DNA of 56,048 nt, from positions 1-56,048 of IMG/VR virus record IMGVR_UViG_3300032286_000209. One strand, given 5' to 3'. The notes beneath the pieces are model-generated. The model did no database searches, was not told the DNA's origin, and saw only the letters and a list, made by a program, of their open reading frames with translations. This document shows positions 31,590-37,611 of the stretch, piece by piece. Numbering within the stretch: position 1 is the first letter of the stretch; each line of letters opens with the position of its first letter. This stretch comes from a virus. Made by a program: the position numbers and the translations under genes.

Positions 31590-31810
31590 GCATATTCCCC
31601 TGCTGTGTTACGCTTCTTGATGGCCTTGTTGATGGCGGGATATGGAGTAGGCTCCAGCAGCACATCGTATCCCAATCGGGCTATGTTAGCCAGTGCTGCC
31701 ACCGTCAGTGTCTTCGTGCCACAGAGGGCAGCGAAGAGCAGAGCTTTGTCGCAGATCGGGTACGCTGTAGGTACGCCGTAGTTTTCTTTGATGTGAATAG
31801 AAATTTGCAT
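31586..31810 (-). CDS. Small hypothetical protein with a hydrophobic middle
   Basis: A 74-residue protein when started at ATG 31810 (MQISIHIKENYGVPTAYPIC). An in-frame ATG at 31822 would add MVVI and overlaps the upstream stop. The middle has ALLFAALCGTKTLTVAALAN and the end is basic (AINKAIKKRNTAGEYA). It resembles 'VxAYPVCExAxxFAxiAGTKTLTxxaL' phage ORFs of unknown function. Confidence 0.7.
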   Translation of the reverse strand: MQISIHIKENYGVPTAYPICDKALLFAALCGTKTLTVAALANIARLGYDVLLEPTPYPAINKAIKKRNTAGEYA

Positions 31811-31812
31811 AA

Positions 31813-32196
31813 TTACCACCATGAATAATAAAAAACTGCATCACCATCAAGCAAAGCTTGCTTGGCATCTTCGATAAATTTTTCTGTCTTCTCCACATCC
31901 TCTGAATACATCGTGTCACCACCGAAGAAAAACCCCGGTGTATGTACCAATTGACGCTTGCCCAGTGCATCCTTAAGCCGATCCAAATCAGCCTGTTCCA
32001 GCCTGACATATACACAATTGAATTCGTCAGTGCCACCCTTCTCTTTATAGAGAGCCTCCATCCAACCATGCAGATGATTGAACTTACGCCAATAGGCTAT
32101 CTCAACTCGCTCAATATCATCAGACCAGTCAGCCATAGTTTGGGTGTCGCCAGCCTCTTTCGCTTTCATCTTGAAAGCATACATATCTAAGCCCAT
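31813..32196 (-). CDS. Conserved phage/bacterial protein (MGLDMY family)
   Basis: A 127-residue protein starting MGLDMYAFKMKAKEA, then VEIAYWRKFNHLHGWMEALY, FNCVYVRLEQADLDRLKDAL, TPGFFFGG and FIEDAKQALLDGDAVFYYSW. The family is widespread in phages and bacterial mobile elements. It is sometimes labelled with unrelated enzyme names by error. The conserved W, H and FFFG positions suggest a small alpha/beta fold; the role is unknown. Confidence 0.85.
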   Translation of the reverse strand: MGLDMYAFKMKAKEAGDTQTMADWSDDIERVEIAYWRKFNHLHGWMEALYKEKGGTDEFNCVYVRLEQADLDRLKDALGKRQLVHTPGFFFGGDTMYSEDVEKTEKFIEDAKQALLDGDAVFYYSWW

Positions 32197-32197
32197 A

Positions 32198-32440
32198 TCA
32201 GTGTCCTTTCAGGTAGTGTCGTGAATAAACAATATCGCCATCGAATTCTTCCGGTATTACATAGTCTCCGGTGTGGTTGTTGGCATCGATGTAGGCTTCG
32301 ATGTCGGCCTCTAGCATGTGCCTCTTCTCATGTATCACATTAATGATGCACATCTTAGCACCGAAGCCGTGTCCTATGGAGAACTGGCCCATCTCCATCT
32401 CGCCAAACCATACCATCACAGGGGTGTTGTTGTCACTCAT
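32198..32440 (-). CDS. Small hypothetical protein
   Basis: An 80-residue protein starting MSDNNTPVMVWFGEMEMGQF and ending DIVYSRHYLKGH. It contains KMCIINVIHEKRHMLEADIE, a possible helix with His and Glu residues. No domain is recognised. It is preceded by ACAAGGATGTAAC, and its stop lies one base before the next start. Confidence 0.6.
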   Translation of the reverse strand: MSDNNTPVMVWFGEMEMGQFSIGHGFGAKMCIINVIHEKRHMLEADIEAYIDANNHTGDYVIPEEFDGDIVYSRHYLKGH

Positions 32441-32441
32441 G

Positions 32442-32711
32442 TTACATCCTTGTATATGTTAGCTCTTCAGCGGGTTGCAGGGACATCTTATCTTCCATGA
32501 TGTCAAAGAGCAAAGCTTTCGCTTTGTTCAAGGCCCAGCTTGCTCTCTCCACATCATCCCTCGCCATCAATTCCTGAGCATCTGACATCAGAGATGCTAC
32601 CACCATCCCACCACCGCTGAATCGGTAGGTCATGCTGCGCTTTACAGAGGCTTTGAATTCTTCAATGTCGCAGCCATATACTATTCTTGATTTTAAAAGC
32701 TCTTTTTTCAT
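32442..32711 (-). CDS. Small helical hypothetical protein
   Basis: An 89-residue protein starting MKKELLKSRIVYGCDIEEFK. It contains MTYRFSGGGMVVASLMSDAQ and then RDDVERASWALNKAKALLF, resembling phage early proteins with 'rl.GGGMVvaSlMSDAQExia.gd.e.Ar..lNrAKwvlf'. It begins behind a recurrent leader copy. The function is unknown. Confidence 0.68.
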   Translation of the reverse strand: MKKELLKSRIVYGCDIEEFKASVKRSMTYRFSGGGMVVASLMSDAQELMARDDVERASWALNKAKALLFDIMEDKMSLQPAEELTYTRM

Positions 32712-32722
32712 GTTGTTTCCTT

Positions 32723-32881
32723 TCAGGAAGTGGTGTGTTGTTCTTCAGACTGCGCCCCAATTGCGTCCAGTACAGAGATTGCGTCTTCAATGGCAGCAAT
32801 GCCATCCTCTTTATTACCTACGGTAAGATCGTAGAGAGCAGCGTGGAGCAATTCCCACACAAGGCTTTCTGAAACTGTCAT
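32723..32881 (-). CDS. Small acidic hypothetical protein
   Basis: A 52-residue protein (MTVSESLVWELLHAALYDLT), started at ATG 32881 directly behind the leader TAAAGGAAACAAC. It appears to be a single helix pair with an acidic end (EDAISVLDAIGAQSEEQ). A 33-base longer ORF is not preferred because it reads through the leader. Confidence 0.6.
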   Translation of the reverse strand: MTVSESLVWELLHAALYDLTVGNKEDGIAAIEDAISVLDAIGAQSEEQHTTS

Positions 32882-32953
32882 GTTGTTTCCTTTAGGAACG
32901 GTGCAAAATTGCAACCAGTAACAGTCCTGTCACGGCTGTTACAAGGGCAACTC

Positions 32954-33352
32954 TTACAGAGACAGAGAGTAAATGTAGCCCACCTTGATGCCATTGGCAT
33001 TCGGAGCAACCAGCATCGTAGCACTACGGCTCTTCAGCATGGGCAACTCTGTTGCTGAGCTTACAAAGGTGCTGTACTTGTAGGGGTTGTATGTAACCCT
33101 AGTACCCATCGTCACATACCGCTCTATGACAGCCGGTGCAGTGTCCCCTAGCCATGTGCCACAGACACCAGCATGGACATTCTTGCGCTGCTCTCGCAGC
33201 ACTCGCTGCCGCCCTGCCTCGCTCACTTTGTAGGTGCAATCGTATAGCTGCACCTCATGCTTGTGGGCTATCACTCGCCCTTTGTTCACACCCTCAAGGG
33301 CTTTGATAGAGAAGCACCGTAGGTGCAAATTGAAATAAACGAAAACTCGCAT
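32954..33352 (-). CDS. Conserved phage protein
   Basis: A 132-residue protein; ATG 33352 follows a full copy of the TTCCTGAAAGGAAACA leader. The first 70 residues, MRVFVYFNLHLRCFSIKALE and YKVSEAGRQRVLREQRKNVH, match a widespread phage early protein ('VFVYFNLHKKxFSVKALEGxxKGRVIAHxxxxxLxxxxFKVxxAGxQRVLREKRKNVHAGxxG'). The C-terminal half is beta-rich. It is of unknown function. Confidence 0.82.
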   Translation of the reverse strand: MRVFVYFNLHLRCFSIKALEGVNKGRVIAHKHEVQLYDCTYKVSEAGRQRVLREQRKNVHAGVCGTWLGDTAPAVIERYVTMGTRVTYNPYKYSTFVSSATELPMLKSRSATMLVAPNANGIKVGYIYSLSL

Positions 33353-33363
33353 GTTGTTTCCTT

Positions 33364-33654
33364 TCAGGAATAGTATTGTGCTGACCAATCATCCATAAAT
33401 GCATTCACAGTGTGATCAACCACCGTCTCTTCATCTTCAAGGCCAAAGGCCGACACTCTTACCCATGCCAATCGATAGGTATTCTCAGCGTCTCGAATGT
33501 GGAGATGAAGCTCTGCTTCCTCAACGCTTTCGATGGCCTCTATAATTTCATTATAACCAGCGGACTTAGTTACTGCCCATTCCTCACCGTCAAATACACT
33601 TACAGTGTAGCCCTTAGCTAGGGTATATTTCACTAGGTTTTTGTACGCTTTCAT
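33364..33654 (-). CDS. Conserved phage protein
   Basis: A 96-residue protein starting MKAYKNLVKYTLAKGYTVSV at ATG 33654, behind a TTCCTAAAGGAAACAAT leader. It continues FDGEEWAVTKSAGYNEIIEA and IESVEEAELHLHIRDAENTY. The family ('YKxLVKYALAxGxxVSVFDGEEWxVKxSxxYxeIieaIESVEEAxL.i.d') is common in phages and some bacteria. The role is unknown. Confidence 0.82.
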   Translation of the reverse strand: MKAYKNLVKYTLAKGYTVSVFDGEEWAVTKSAGYNEIIEAIESVEEAELHLHIRDAENTYRLAWVRVSAFGLEDEETVVDHTVNAFMDDWSAQYYS

Positions 33655-34019
33655 ATTGTTTCCTTTAGGAAGAAGTCTTTCAGACTGTTTGCTTGATAGA
33701 AGCCCTTTAGCCATGTGCCACAGAGCTTCTGAAAGCACCCACCGTCTAGCACCGACCCCGATGCCACTGTGGATGTCCTATGCATATTATCACCATGATA
33801 TGCTAGCATGGATGTCGGACATTACCCCGCCGACACCTAGACCCAGCCTATTTCAGCTCCGCTGTAGTGTTTGGGAAACACTATGCAAAGCATACTGACA
33901 CTGGAATAAATTTTTAAAGAACCCATCGAGAGAAGCTACGCTTCACAGCGAGGCTAAGCTCTATAGAGAAGATCTGATAACCCTCTGGAAAGCCCCTTAG
34001 GGCTTGCCGCAGTGCTATC
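33655..34019 (-). other. Intergenic stretch between the GP88-like gene and the YKxLVKY gene, no convincing gene
   Basis: This 365-base stretch has no supported ORF; short in-frame extensions are not backed by ribosome sites. It holds GCATAT-N10-ATATGC at about 33780-33802, a near-palindrome ATGTC-C/G-GACAT around 33810, a GC-rich hairpin AAGCCC-N4-GGGCTT at about 33992-34007 (without a T run), and a leader copy at its left end. It could be a leader RNA or a place of insertion and deletion. Confidence 0.4.
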
Positions 34020-34772
34020 TCAAGCTGCTATTGCAATCGGTATGACCTTACGGTCAAAGACAAAGCCGCTGTAATCGTTTTTCGCTTTGCCTTTGGCATA
34101 AAGAGCCACCACCACACCCTTATCCTCTAAGTGACGAATGTCACTGTTATCACCGCCAATCACTGGCATGCCCCGATGATTGTCGGGGATCGCTGCTACA
34201 TCACGGAAAACTGTCGCAATTCTCATACCCAATGCCACCGCTTTTTCAACAAAGGGCTGAAAGCCCTGCACCCCGCTGTCACTGAATGTCAGATCGTAAT
34301 TTGACGGAATAACCTTACGGTTAACATCTTTGGTGTAGTCATAGAATTGAACATCGGGGAAAGCAGCAAATATATTTGCATACTCTGTGCCATCGGCATC
34401 AGTAAAACCTACGGTTTCCCACCGAATGTCGGAAGTGCCATTCAACCGGATCAGTGGCACTAAGCTTTGCTTACGGGCTTTCTTTACCAATTTGCAAATA
34501 TCAACAACTAGTTGTTGCATGAAAGTGTTTCGCTCTTCGAAAAACCACACTGTCTTATTGACTCTAGCCTGAGCCACTGAATTCATAGCACCCCGTCCAG
34601 CGGTGAATAGGCATCCATTACCGCACTGTGCAATGCCAGCCATCGAACAAGTATTCCACTTTGTGGAAGTGTGTGGTGCTAGATACAGAATGCCGGTTAA
34701 GAAACCGAAGGTTTCACCCTTAACTGTCTTAGCATCAGAGCCGACAGAAAGCAAAGCTTTAGACTTGAACAT
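34020..34772 (-). CDS. GP88/DUF7227-like phage protein
   Basis: A 250-residue protein: ALLSVGSDAKTVKGETFGFL, TGILYLAPHTSTKWNTC (with a Cys as in 'TGILYLaP....nlCp.aS..C...CLytAGRG'), CGNGCLFTAGRGAMNSVAQA, RVNKTVWFFEERNTFMQQLV, VPLIRLNGTSDIRWE and the later MPVIGGDNSDIR with conserved Asp. This is the gene product 88 family of phages. The Cys pattern (C42, C50, C54 region) may bind a cluster or metal; the activity is unknown. It begins behind a leader copy and is one of the first genes of the leftward arm. Confidence 0.85.
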   Translation of the reverse strand: MFKSKALLSVGSDAKTVKGETFGFLTGILYLAPHTSTKWNTCSMAGIAQCGNGCLFTAGRGAMNSVAQARVNKTVWFFEERNTFMQQLVVDICKLVKKARKQSLVPLIRLNGTSDIRWETVGFTDADGTEYANIFAAFPDVQFYDYTKDVNRKVIPSNYDLTFSDSGVQGFQPFVEKAVALGMRIATVFRDVAAIPDNHRGMPVIGGDNSDIRHLEDKGVVVALYAKGKAKNDYSGFVFDRKVIPIAIAA

Positions 34773-34845
34773 ACCGTGTTTCCTTTCAGGAAGTGTGTGG
34801 CAAAATCGCCGTGAGAAACGCTACTATAGCAGATCAATAATGCCC

Positions 34846-35028
34846 TTACCGATTGTAGGTGATTTTGCTTTCAGCCAATGCCACCAAAGGTGTCAGAGCC
34901 AATGCCACTGCACTCATCATCAATAGGCCAGCGCTTTGCTCTGAGCCGTAGAATAACATGCTTGCCACAAAGAACACGAAGGCTTTGAACACCATGTAAA
35001 TCGAAAAACTGTAGTCGGCTTTTCTCAT
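34846..35028 (-). CDS. Small two-span membrane protein, first gene of the leftward arm
   Basis: A 60-residue protein from ATG 35028 (MRKADYSFSIYMVFKAFVFF), with two hydrophobic segments (about 8-24 and 33-50) and a basic tail (AESKITYNR). A longer in-frame ORF to 35076 would run through the long inverted repeat at 35031-35116, so the shorter start is preferred. The ribosome site is weak (AAAGA). Its start codon abuts the base of that inverted repeat. Confidence 0.65.
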   Translation of the reverse strand: MRKADYSFSIYMVFKAFVFFVASMLFYGSEQSAGLLMMSAVALALTPLVALAESKITYNR

Positions 35029-35030
35029 TT

Positions 35031-35116
35031 TTTGTCTTTCATTTTTTATTAAGAAGAAAGTATTTCCCCTTTTCATACTTAAAAGGGGATACTTTCTTCA
35101 AAAAATGAAAGACAAA
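35031..35116. repeat. Long imperfect inverted repeat (large hairpin) at the start of the leftward arm
   Basis: Arms 35031-35073 and 35081-35116 pair as TTTGTCTTTCATTTTTT with its complement, then GAAGAAAGTAT and CCCCTTTT, giving about 36 pairs. Two small insertions interrupt the left arm (ATTAA at 35048-35052, TT at 35064-35065). The loop is 7 bases (CATACTT). It adjoins the start codon at 35028. Confidence 0.85.
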
Positions 35117-35140
35117 GATTCGCGGGTGATGCGCGCAGAT

Positions 35141-35210
35141 CTTCCTAACTTAATACAATTCTAGACGCCATCAGAGATGGCATAAGAATTGTCTCAATTA
35201 AGTTAGGAAG
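35141..35210. repeat. Nested perfect inverted repeat, 28 pairs
   Basis: Three stacked perfect stems are visible: CTTCCTAACTTAAT with ATTAAGTTAGGAAG (35141-35154 and 35197-35210), ACAATTCT with AGAATTGT (35155-35162 and 35185-35192), and GCCATC-AGA-GATGGC (35167-35181). Small loops of 4 and 3 or 4 bases lie between them. This is far beyond a chance hairpin. It may be an RNA, a cruciform binding site or part of the replication origin. Confidence 0.88.
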
Positions 35211-35229
35211 CCGCACACGAGGCTTTTTA
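35207..35229 (+). terminator. Possible Rho-independent terminator after the nested hairpin
   Basis: AAGCC-GCACACGA-GGCTT followed by a T5 tract reads as a short intrinsic terminator on the + strand, directly after the 35141-35210 hairpin. Together they could be the 3' end of a small RNA. The stem is only 5 pairs. Confidence 0.45.
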
Positions 35230-35283
35230 GTGGCTATCAATATCTGCACTTTTTGTTGGCGATCTTTTCTGTGGTGGATAAAC

Positions 35284-35292
35284 TGTGGATAA
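35284..35292 (-). promoter_or_regulatory. DnaA box
   Basis: TGTGGATAA, the complement of the strict DnaA box TTATCCACA. A second, imperfect copy (TGGTGGATAA) lies just before it at about 35272-35281. The repeats at 35314-35380 follow at once. One 9-mer can occur by chance, but its place in the non-coding divergent region supports it. Confidence 0.55.
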
Positions 35293-35313
35293 CTTCAAAG
35301 CACTGTCGATTTA

Positions 35314-35380
35314 TACAGCACTGGATAGCACTGGCTTTTTGTACAGCATCGGGGCTGGATAGACTGGGTTTTAGTACAGT
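35314..35380. repeat. Iteron-like direct repeats
   Basis: TACAGCA starts at 35314 and 35342, and TACAGTA at 35375. The first two units continue in parallel with CTGGATAG, CTGG and a T-run (TACAGCA-N-TGGATAG-N-CTGG-TTTT), giving units of 28 and 33 bases. They lie beside the DnaA box. Confidence 0.6.
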
Positions 35381-35389
35381 ATAGTCTGC

Positions 35390-35408
35390 CGGTATATTCT
35401 ATATACCG
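35390..35408. repeat. Perfect 8-bp inverted repeat
   Basis: CGGTATAT-TCT-ATATACCG, a perfect palindrome with a 3-base centre, in the control region after the iteron-like repeats. Its form suits a dimeric regulator's operator. Confidence 0.65.
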
Positions 35409-35463
35409 CCTCGCTGATGTCGGGGTAGTGCTTAAAAAAGAGGCAGTTTCCAACAATAGTTTG

Positions 35464-35537
35464 ATTCTGAGCTGATTCCGTATCAGAATGCAGTCTTATG
35501 TAACCCCTTGAATTCATTGAGTATTCAGTATTCAAGG
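35464..35537. repeat. Two adjacent inverted repeats with ATTCA-rich spacer
   Basis: ATTCTGA-N12-TCAGAAT (35464-35489) is followed by CCTTGAAT-N16-ATTCAAGG (35506-35537). The spacer and flanks carry five more ATTC or ATTCA words. AGGTGA-N21-TCACCT begins at about 35535. They continue the chain of hairpins of the control region. Confidence 0.6.
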
Positions 35538-35674
35538 TGAATTCTAATGCATTCAAAAGGATCACCTGACTTCATTGACTTCCAAAAGACAATTAATTCT
35601 GGAGATCTGCACCCCTAGGCGCAGCTATACGCAGCCCTGTGCAGCCCTGCGCGGCGGCGTGTGCGCGGCTAGGT

Positions 35675-35700
35675 GGGGGCGGGCGTGGGCCACCGGGGGG
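35675..35700 (+). other. Putative G-quadruplex motif inside a GC-rich island
   Basis: The + strand reads G5-C-G3-CGT-G3-CCACC-G6, which satisfies the canonical four-tract pattern with loops of 1, 3 and 5 bases. It sits in a GC-rich patch (about 35610-35710), unlike the rest of the AT-rich control region, near direct repeats of GCAGCCCTG. A second G6-TA-G6 motif is at 36064-36077. Confidence 0.6.
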
Positions 35701-35802
35701 TATGGCGCTATATGTGTATGGCCTAGCACACAGAAGGGGATTTTAAGATTAGCAACTATAGTTGTAGACCTACACAGCCATCCCATCCAAATCAGCTAAA
35801 AA

Positions 35803-35991
35803 CAAGGCACAGGCTACCTAGCCCTTGGCTGTTGGAGAAAGAGGCTGTAAAGACCGATAGAGTGCCTTGCTGAGGAATCGGCAATGGAAAGAGATGCTGA
35901 CAGTGAAAGCACTTCAAACAACGATCTCTTAGTTTCCGGACAATAGGAGGGAATCAGCCTATGCTGCCTAAAAATTAAGCAGATAGCATAG
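35803..35991. repeat. Non-coding hairpin cluster, candidate small RNA
   Basis: CAAGGCAC (35803-35810) pairs perfectly with GTGCCTTG (35862-35869) and encloses a GGCT-ACCT-AGCC hairpin. Further on, CTATGCT-N19-AGCATAG (35959-35991) is a perfect 7-bp stem with an inner CTGC/GCAG. I see no believable ORF here. It may be a structured transcript. Confidence 0.42.
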
Positions 35992-36013
35992 TTGTTGTTT
36001 CTTAACCACATCC

Positions 36014-36042
36014 TTGCACAGCCTGTTGCTTTGTGCTATCAT
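36014..36042 (+). promoter_or_regulatory. Weak sigma-70-like promoter (rightward)
   Basis: TTGCAC (36014-36019), a 17-base spacer and TATCAT (36037-36042). The -35 is only half consensus, but the spacing is ideal. It would read toward the first rightward gene 255 bases away. Confidence 0.35.
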
Positions 36043-36178
36043 CTGTGTCATACCTCTGTCTGTGGGGGGTAGGGGGGCTATGAAGTTCTTCACAGATGCT
36101 GATAGCGTTGTAAGCGTTAATAGCGATAAAGCAGAATTAATCTTCTTACTTTAATTATCTTTATACTCTTTATTCTGG

Positions 36179-36253
36179 CTATATAGTGGTAATTCCTCTA
36201 TATAGTAGCTGATGTATACTTAAGCTTTAATATATCTAATTTCTCTATATAAG
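36179..36253. repeat. AT-rich tract with repeated CTATATAG
   Basis: CTATATAG occurs at 36179-36186 and 36198-36205, and CTATATAAG at 36245-36253. The surrounding 36120-36290 stretch is very AT-rich, with TTAATATATC and TTTATACTC. It could be a duplex-unwinding element or a cluster of -10-like boxes. Confidence 0.45.
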
Positions 36254-36280
36254 CAACTTCTATGCCACTTAAAGCACTTA

Positions 36281-36289
36281 TGCTATAAT
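36281..36289 (+). promoter_or_regulatory. Extended -10 promoter placed for a leaderless transcript
   Basis: TGCTATAAT is a perfect extended -10 element (TGNTATAAT), with TATAAT at 36284-36289. Transcription would start near 36296, next to the ATG at 36298. No ribosome site lies between them, so the transcript of the first rightward gene may be leaderless. Confidence 0.65.
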
Positions 36290-36297
36290 TTCACATT

Positions 36298-36588
36298 ATG
36301 AAATCGACAGTGAAAGACTATTCCTTTTTGTTAAAAACAAAAGAACAGCTAGATGCTAAGGGATTGTTATCTTCTCCACCTTATTCCGTGATGTCAGAGA
36401 TCTATATAGCTATGCACAATGATAAACTTGAGACAGTGCATATCCCTCACAGTGATGTTTACTTTGTTAGAACTGCTTTAGAAAAGCGTACAGGTTATTG
36501 GTTCCCTCTTGATGCTGTTGAATATGCAATGAAGCAAGAGGGATGGAATGACAGAAAAGGAACTAGCAGGTTTTCTGTTAGCGAATAG
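36298..36588 (+). CDS. First rightward gene, hypothetical protein
   Basis: A 96-residue protein starting MKSTVKDYSFLLKTKEQLDA. It contains VYFVRTALEKRTGYWFPLDA and ends KGTSRFSVSE. It looks like a small alpha/beta protein with a conserved-looking 'R.alE..tG....l..ve.am..eGW'. There is no Shine-Dalgarno sequence before the ATG, and the -10 promoter at 36281 is 9 bases away. It may be an early regulator, but this is inferred from position. Confidence 0.72.
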   Translation: MKSTVKDYSFLLKTKEQLDAKGLLSSPPYSVMSEIYIAMHNDKLETVHIPHSDVYFVRTALEKRTGYWFPLDAVEYAMKQEGWNDRKGTSRFSVSE

Positions 36589-36591
36589 CAA

Positions 36592-36864
36592 ATGCAAATT
36601 AAAAGAGGAACAGAAACATTCAGCGGCTACAACAAGCCTAAGGCTACACCATCGCATCCAACTAAGAGCCATGTTGTGTTGGCTAAAGAAGGGGATAAGG
36701 TTAAGCTTATTCGTTTTGGACAGCAGGGTGTTAAAGGTGCTGGAGCTAATCCAACTACAGAGAAAGACAAAGCCAGACAGAAGAGCTTCAAAGCAAGACA
36801 CGCTAAGGAGATAGCGATAGGTAAGATGTCAGCGGGATACTGGGCTGATAAAGTTAAATGGTGA
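36592..36864 (+). CDS. Conserved phage protein
   Basis: A 90-residue protein with SHVVLAKEGDKVKLIRFGQQ and the signature KSFKARHAKEIAIGKMSAGY followed by WADKVKW. This matches a common phage ORF ('vaVKEGGKVKlIRFGqQGvxGxx.....kr.aFKARHaKNIakGKMSAAYWAnKVKW') often found beside terminase genes. The start is 3 bases after the previous stop. The role is unknown; basic character suits DNA or virion association. Confidence 0.82.
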   Translation: MQIKRGTETFSGYNKPKATPSHPTKSHVVLAKEGDKVKLIRFGQQGVKGAGANPTTEKDKARQKSFKARHAKEIAIGKMSAGYWADKVKW

Positions 36865-36896
36865 TATAACTACGAGTAGTTTTTAAAGGAAACAAA

Positions 36897-37169
36897 ATGG
36901 CAACAGCAACACCGGAAGAGAAAGTAGCAATGTACAGAGAGAAGGCTAAAGACAAAGCTTTGCCTCAAGATGTGCGTAATGCTTATTTGGACAAGGCCAC
37001 AGCGCTAGAAGCCAAAGCCTACGAAGAAACCAAAGCCGGTTCTACGAAGTCTAACACCCCTCCTAAATACAATATGGGTGGTGCTGTTAAGAAGCCCATG
37101 ATGTATGCCAAAGGCGGCTATGTCAATTGCGGGGCTTCGGTTCCTCCTGCTCAGAAAGCGAAGAAATAA
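36897..37169 (+). CDS. Lys/Ala-rich small protein with two GG motifs
   Basis: A 90-residue protein behind AAAGGAAACAAA. The N-terminal 55 residues are an alpha-helical EKVAMYREKAKDKALPQDVR-type sequence. The C-terminal part holds KYNMGGAVKKP and MYAKGGYVNCGAS, two copies of the recurring A-K/E-GG motif. It ends QKAKK. Small proteins of this kind are typical of uncultured phages upstream of the terminase and have no known function. Confidence 0.7.
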   Translation: MATATPEEKVAMYREKAKDKALPQDVRNAYLDKATALEAKAYEETKAGSTKSNTPPKYNMGGAVKKPMMYAKGGYVNCGASVPPAQKAKK

Positions 37170-37171
37170 TT

Positions 37172-37351
37172 ATGGCAACTAAGACTGTTGCTTTAAATAG
37201 ATCGTTGTATGGATCTAAAGCCTCTGCGCTAAAGCGGGAGAGAAAAGATCAGAAGAGAGACATAGCAATGAATCAAGAATTGTTAGGCATGGCTAAAGGT
37301 GGTGCTGTCAAGAAAAGCGCCAAATCTCCCGCTCCAAAAGGAAAGAAATAA
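37172..37351 (+). CDS. Small basic protein with AKGGAVKK motif
   Basis: A 59-residue protein (MATKTVALNRSLYGSKASAL start). It is Lys/Arg-rich and ends LLGMAKGGAVKKSAKSPAPKG and KK. An upstream in-frame start at 37127 was rejected because it overlaps the previous gene and has no ribosome site. The function is unknown; it may bind DNA or a virion protein. Confidence 0.65.
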   Translation: MATKTVALNRSLYGSKASALKRERKDQKRDIAMNQELLGMAKGGAVKKSAKSPAPKGKK

Positions 37352-37352
37352 A

Positions 37353-37610
37353 ATGGCACTCACTAAGAAAATCACTGAAGGCAAAGAAACCTATGCTTCC
37401 AAAGCTGCAATGATGAAGCATGAGAAGAAAGAGCCGATGAAGAAAGAGATGAAAGAAGAGAAGCAAGAGAAGATGATGATGGCTAAGGGTGGTGCTGTCA
37501 AGAAGGGTGCTAAGTCTCCTGCTATTGCTCTCATCATCGGCATGGCTAAGCCCAAAGGTAAAGCTACTATGATGAACAAGGGCGGCATGGCTAAGGGCAA
37601 GAAGTGCTGA
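37353..37610 (+). CDS. Small Met/Lys-rich protein with repeated GG motifs
   Basis: An 85-residue protein, MALTKKITEGKETYASKAAM at the start, then a run of KKE/KEM-rich helix and the motifs MAKGGAVKKGAKSPA and MMNKGGMAKGKKC. The N-terminal line TYASKAAM recalls the SLYGSKASALKRE of the upstream gene and suggests they are paralogues. The start was chosen to overlap the previous stop closely. It may be a tandem duplicate. Confidence 0.65.
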   Translation: MALTKKITEGKETYASKAAMMKHEKKEPMKKEMKEEKQEKMMMAKGGAVKKGAKSPAIALIIGMAKPKGKATMMNKGGMAKGKKC

Positions 37611-37611
37611 T

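Noticed and set aside
12982-35028. Phage-type single-subunit RNA polymerase gene in the leftward arm
   Set aside because: All long minus-strand frames were assigned to other functions and none has the T7 RNA polymerase motifs.
35371-35565. 64-residue minus-strand ORF across the control region inverted repeats
   Set aside because: It starts with GTG without a clear ribosome site and is built from the repeat DNA. It remains possible, but the hairpins explain the sequence better.
35575-35799. 74-residue plus-strand ORF through the GC-rich island
   Set aside because: It has no ribosome site and a Cys/Arg/Gly-rich composition caused by the GC island.
35814-36011. 65-residue minus-strand ORF in the control region
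   Set aside because: No ribosome site, unusual composition, and it overlaps the inverted repeats at 35803-35991.
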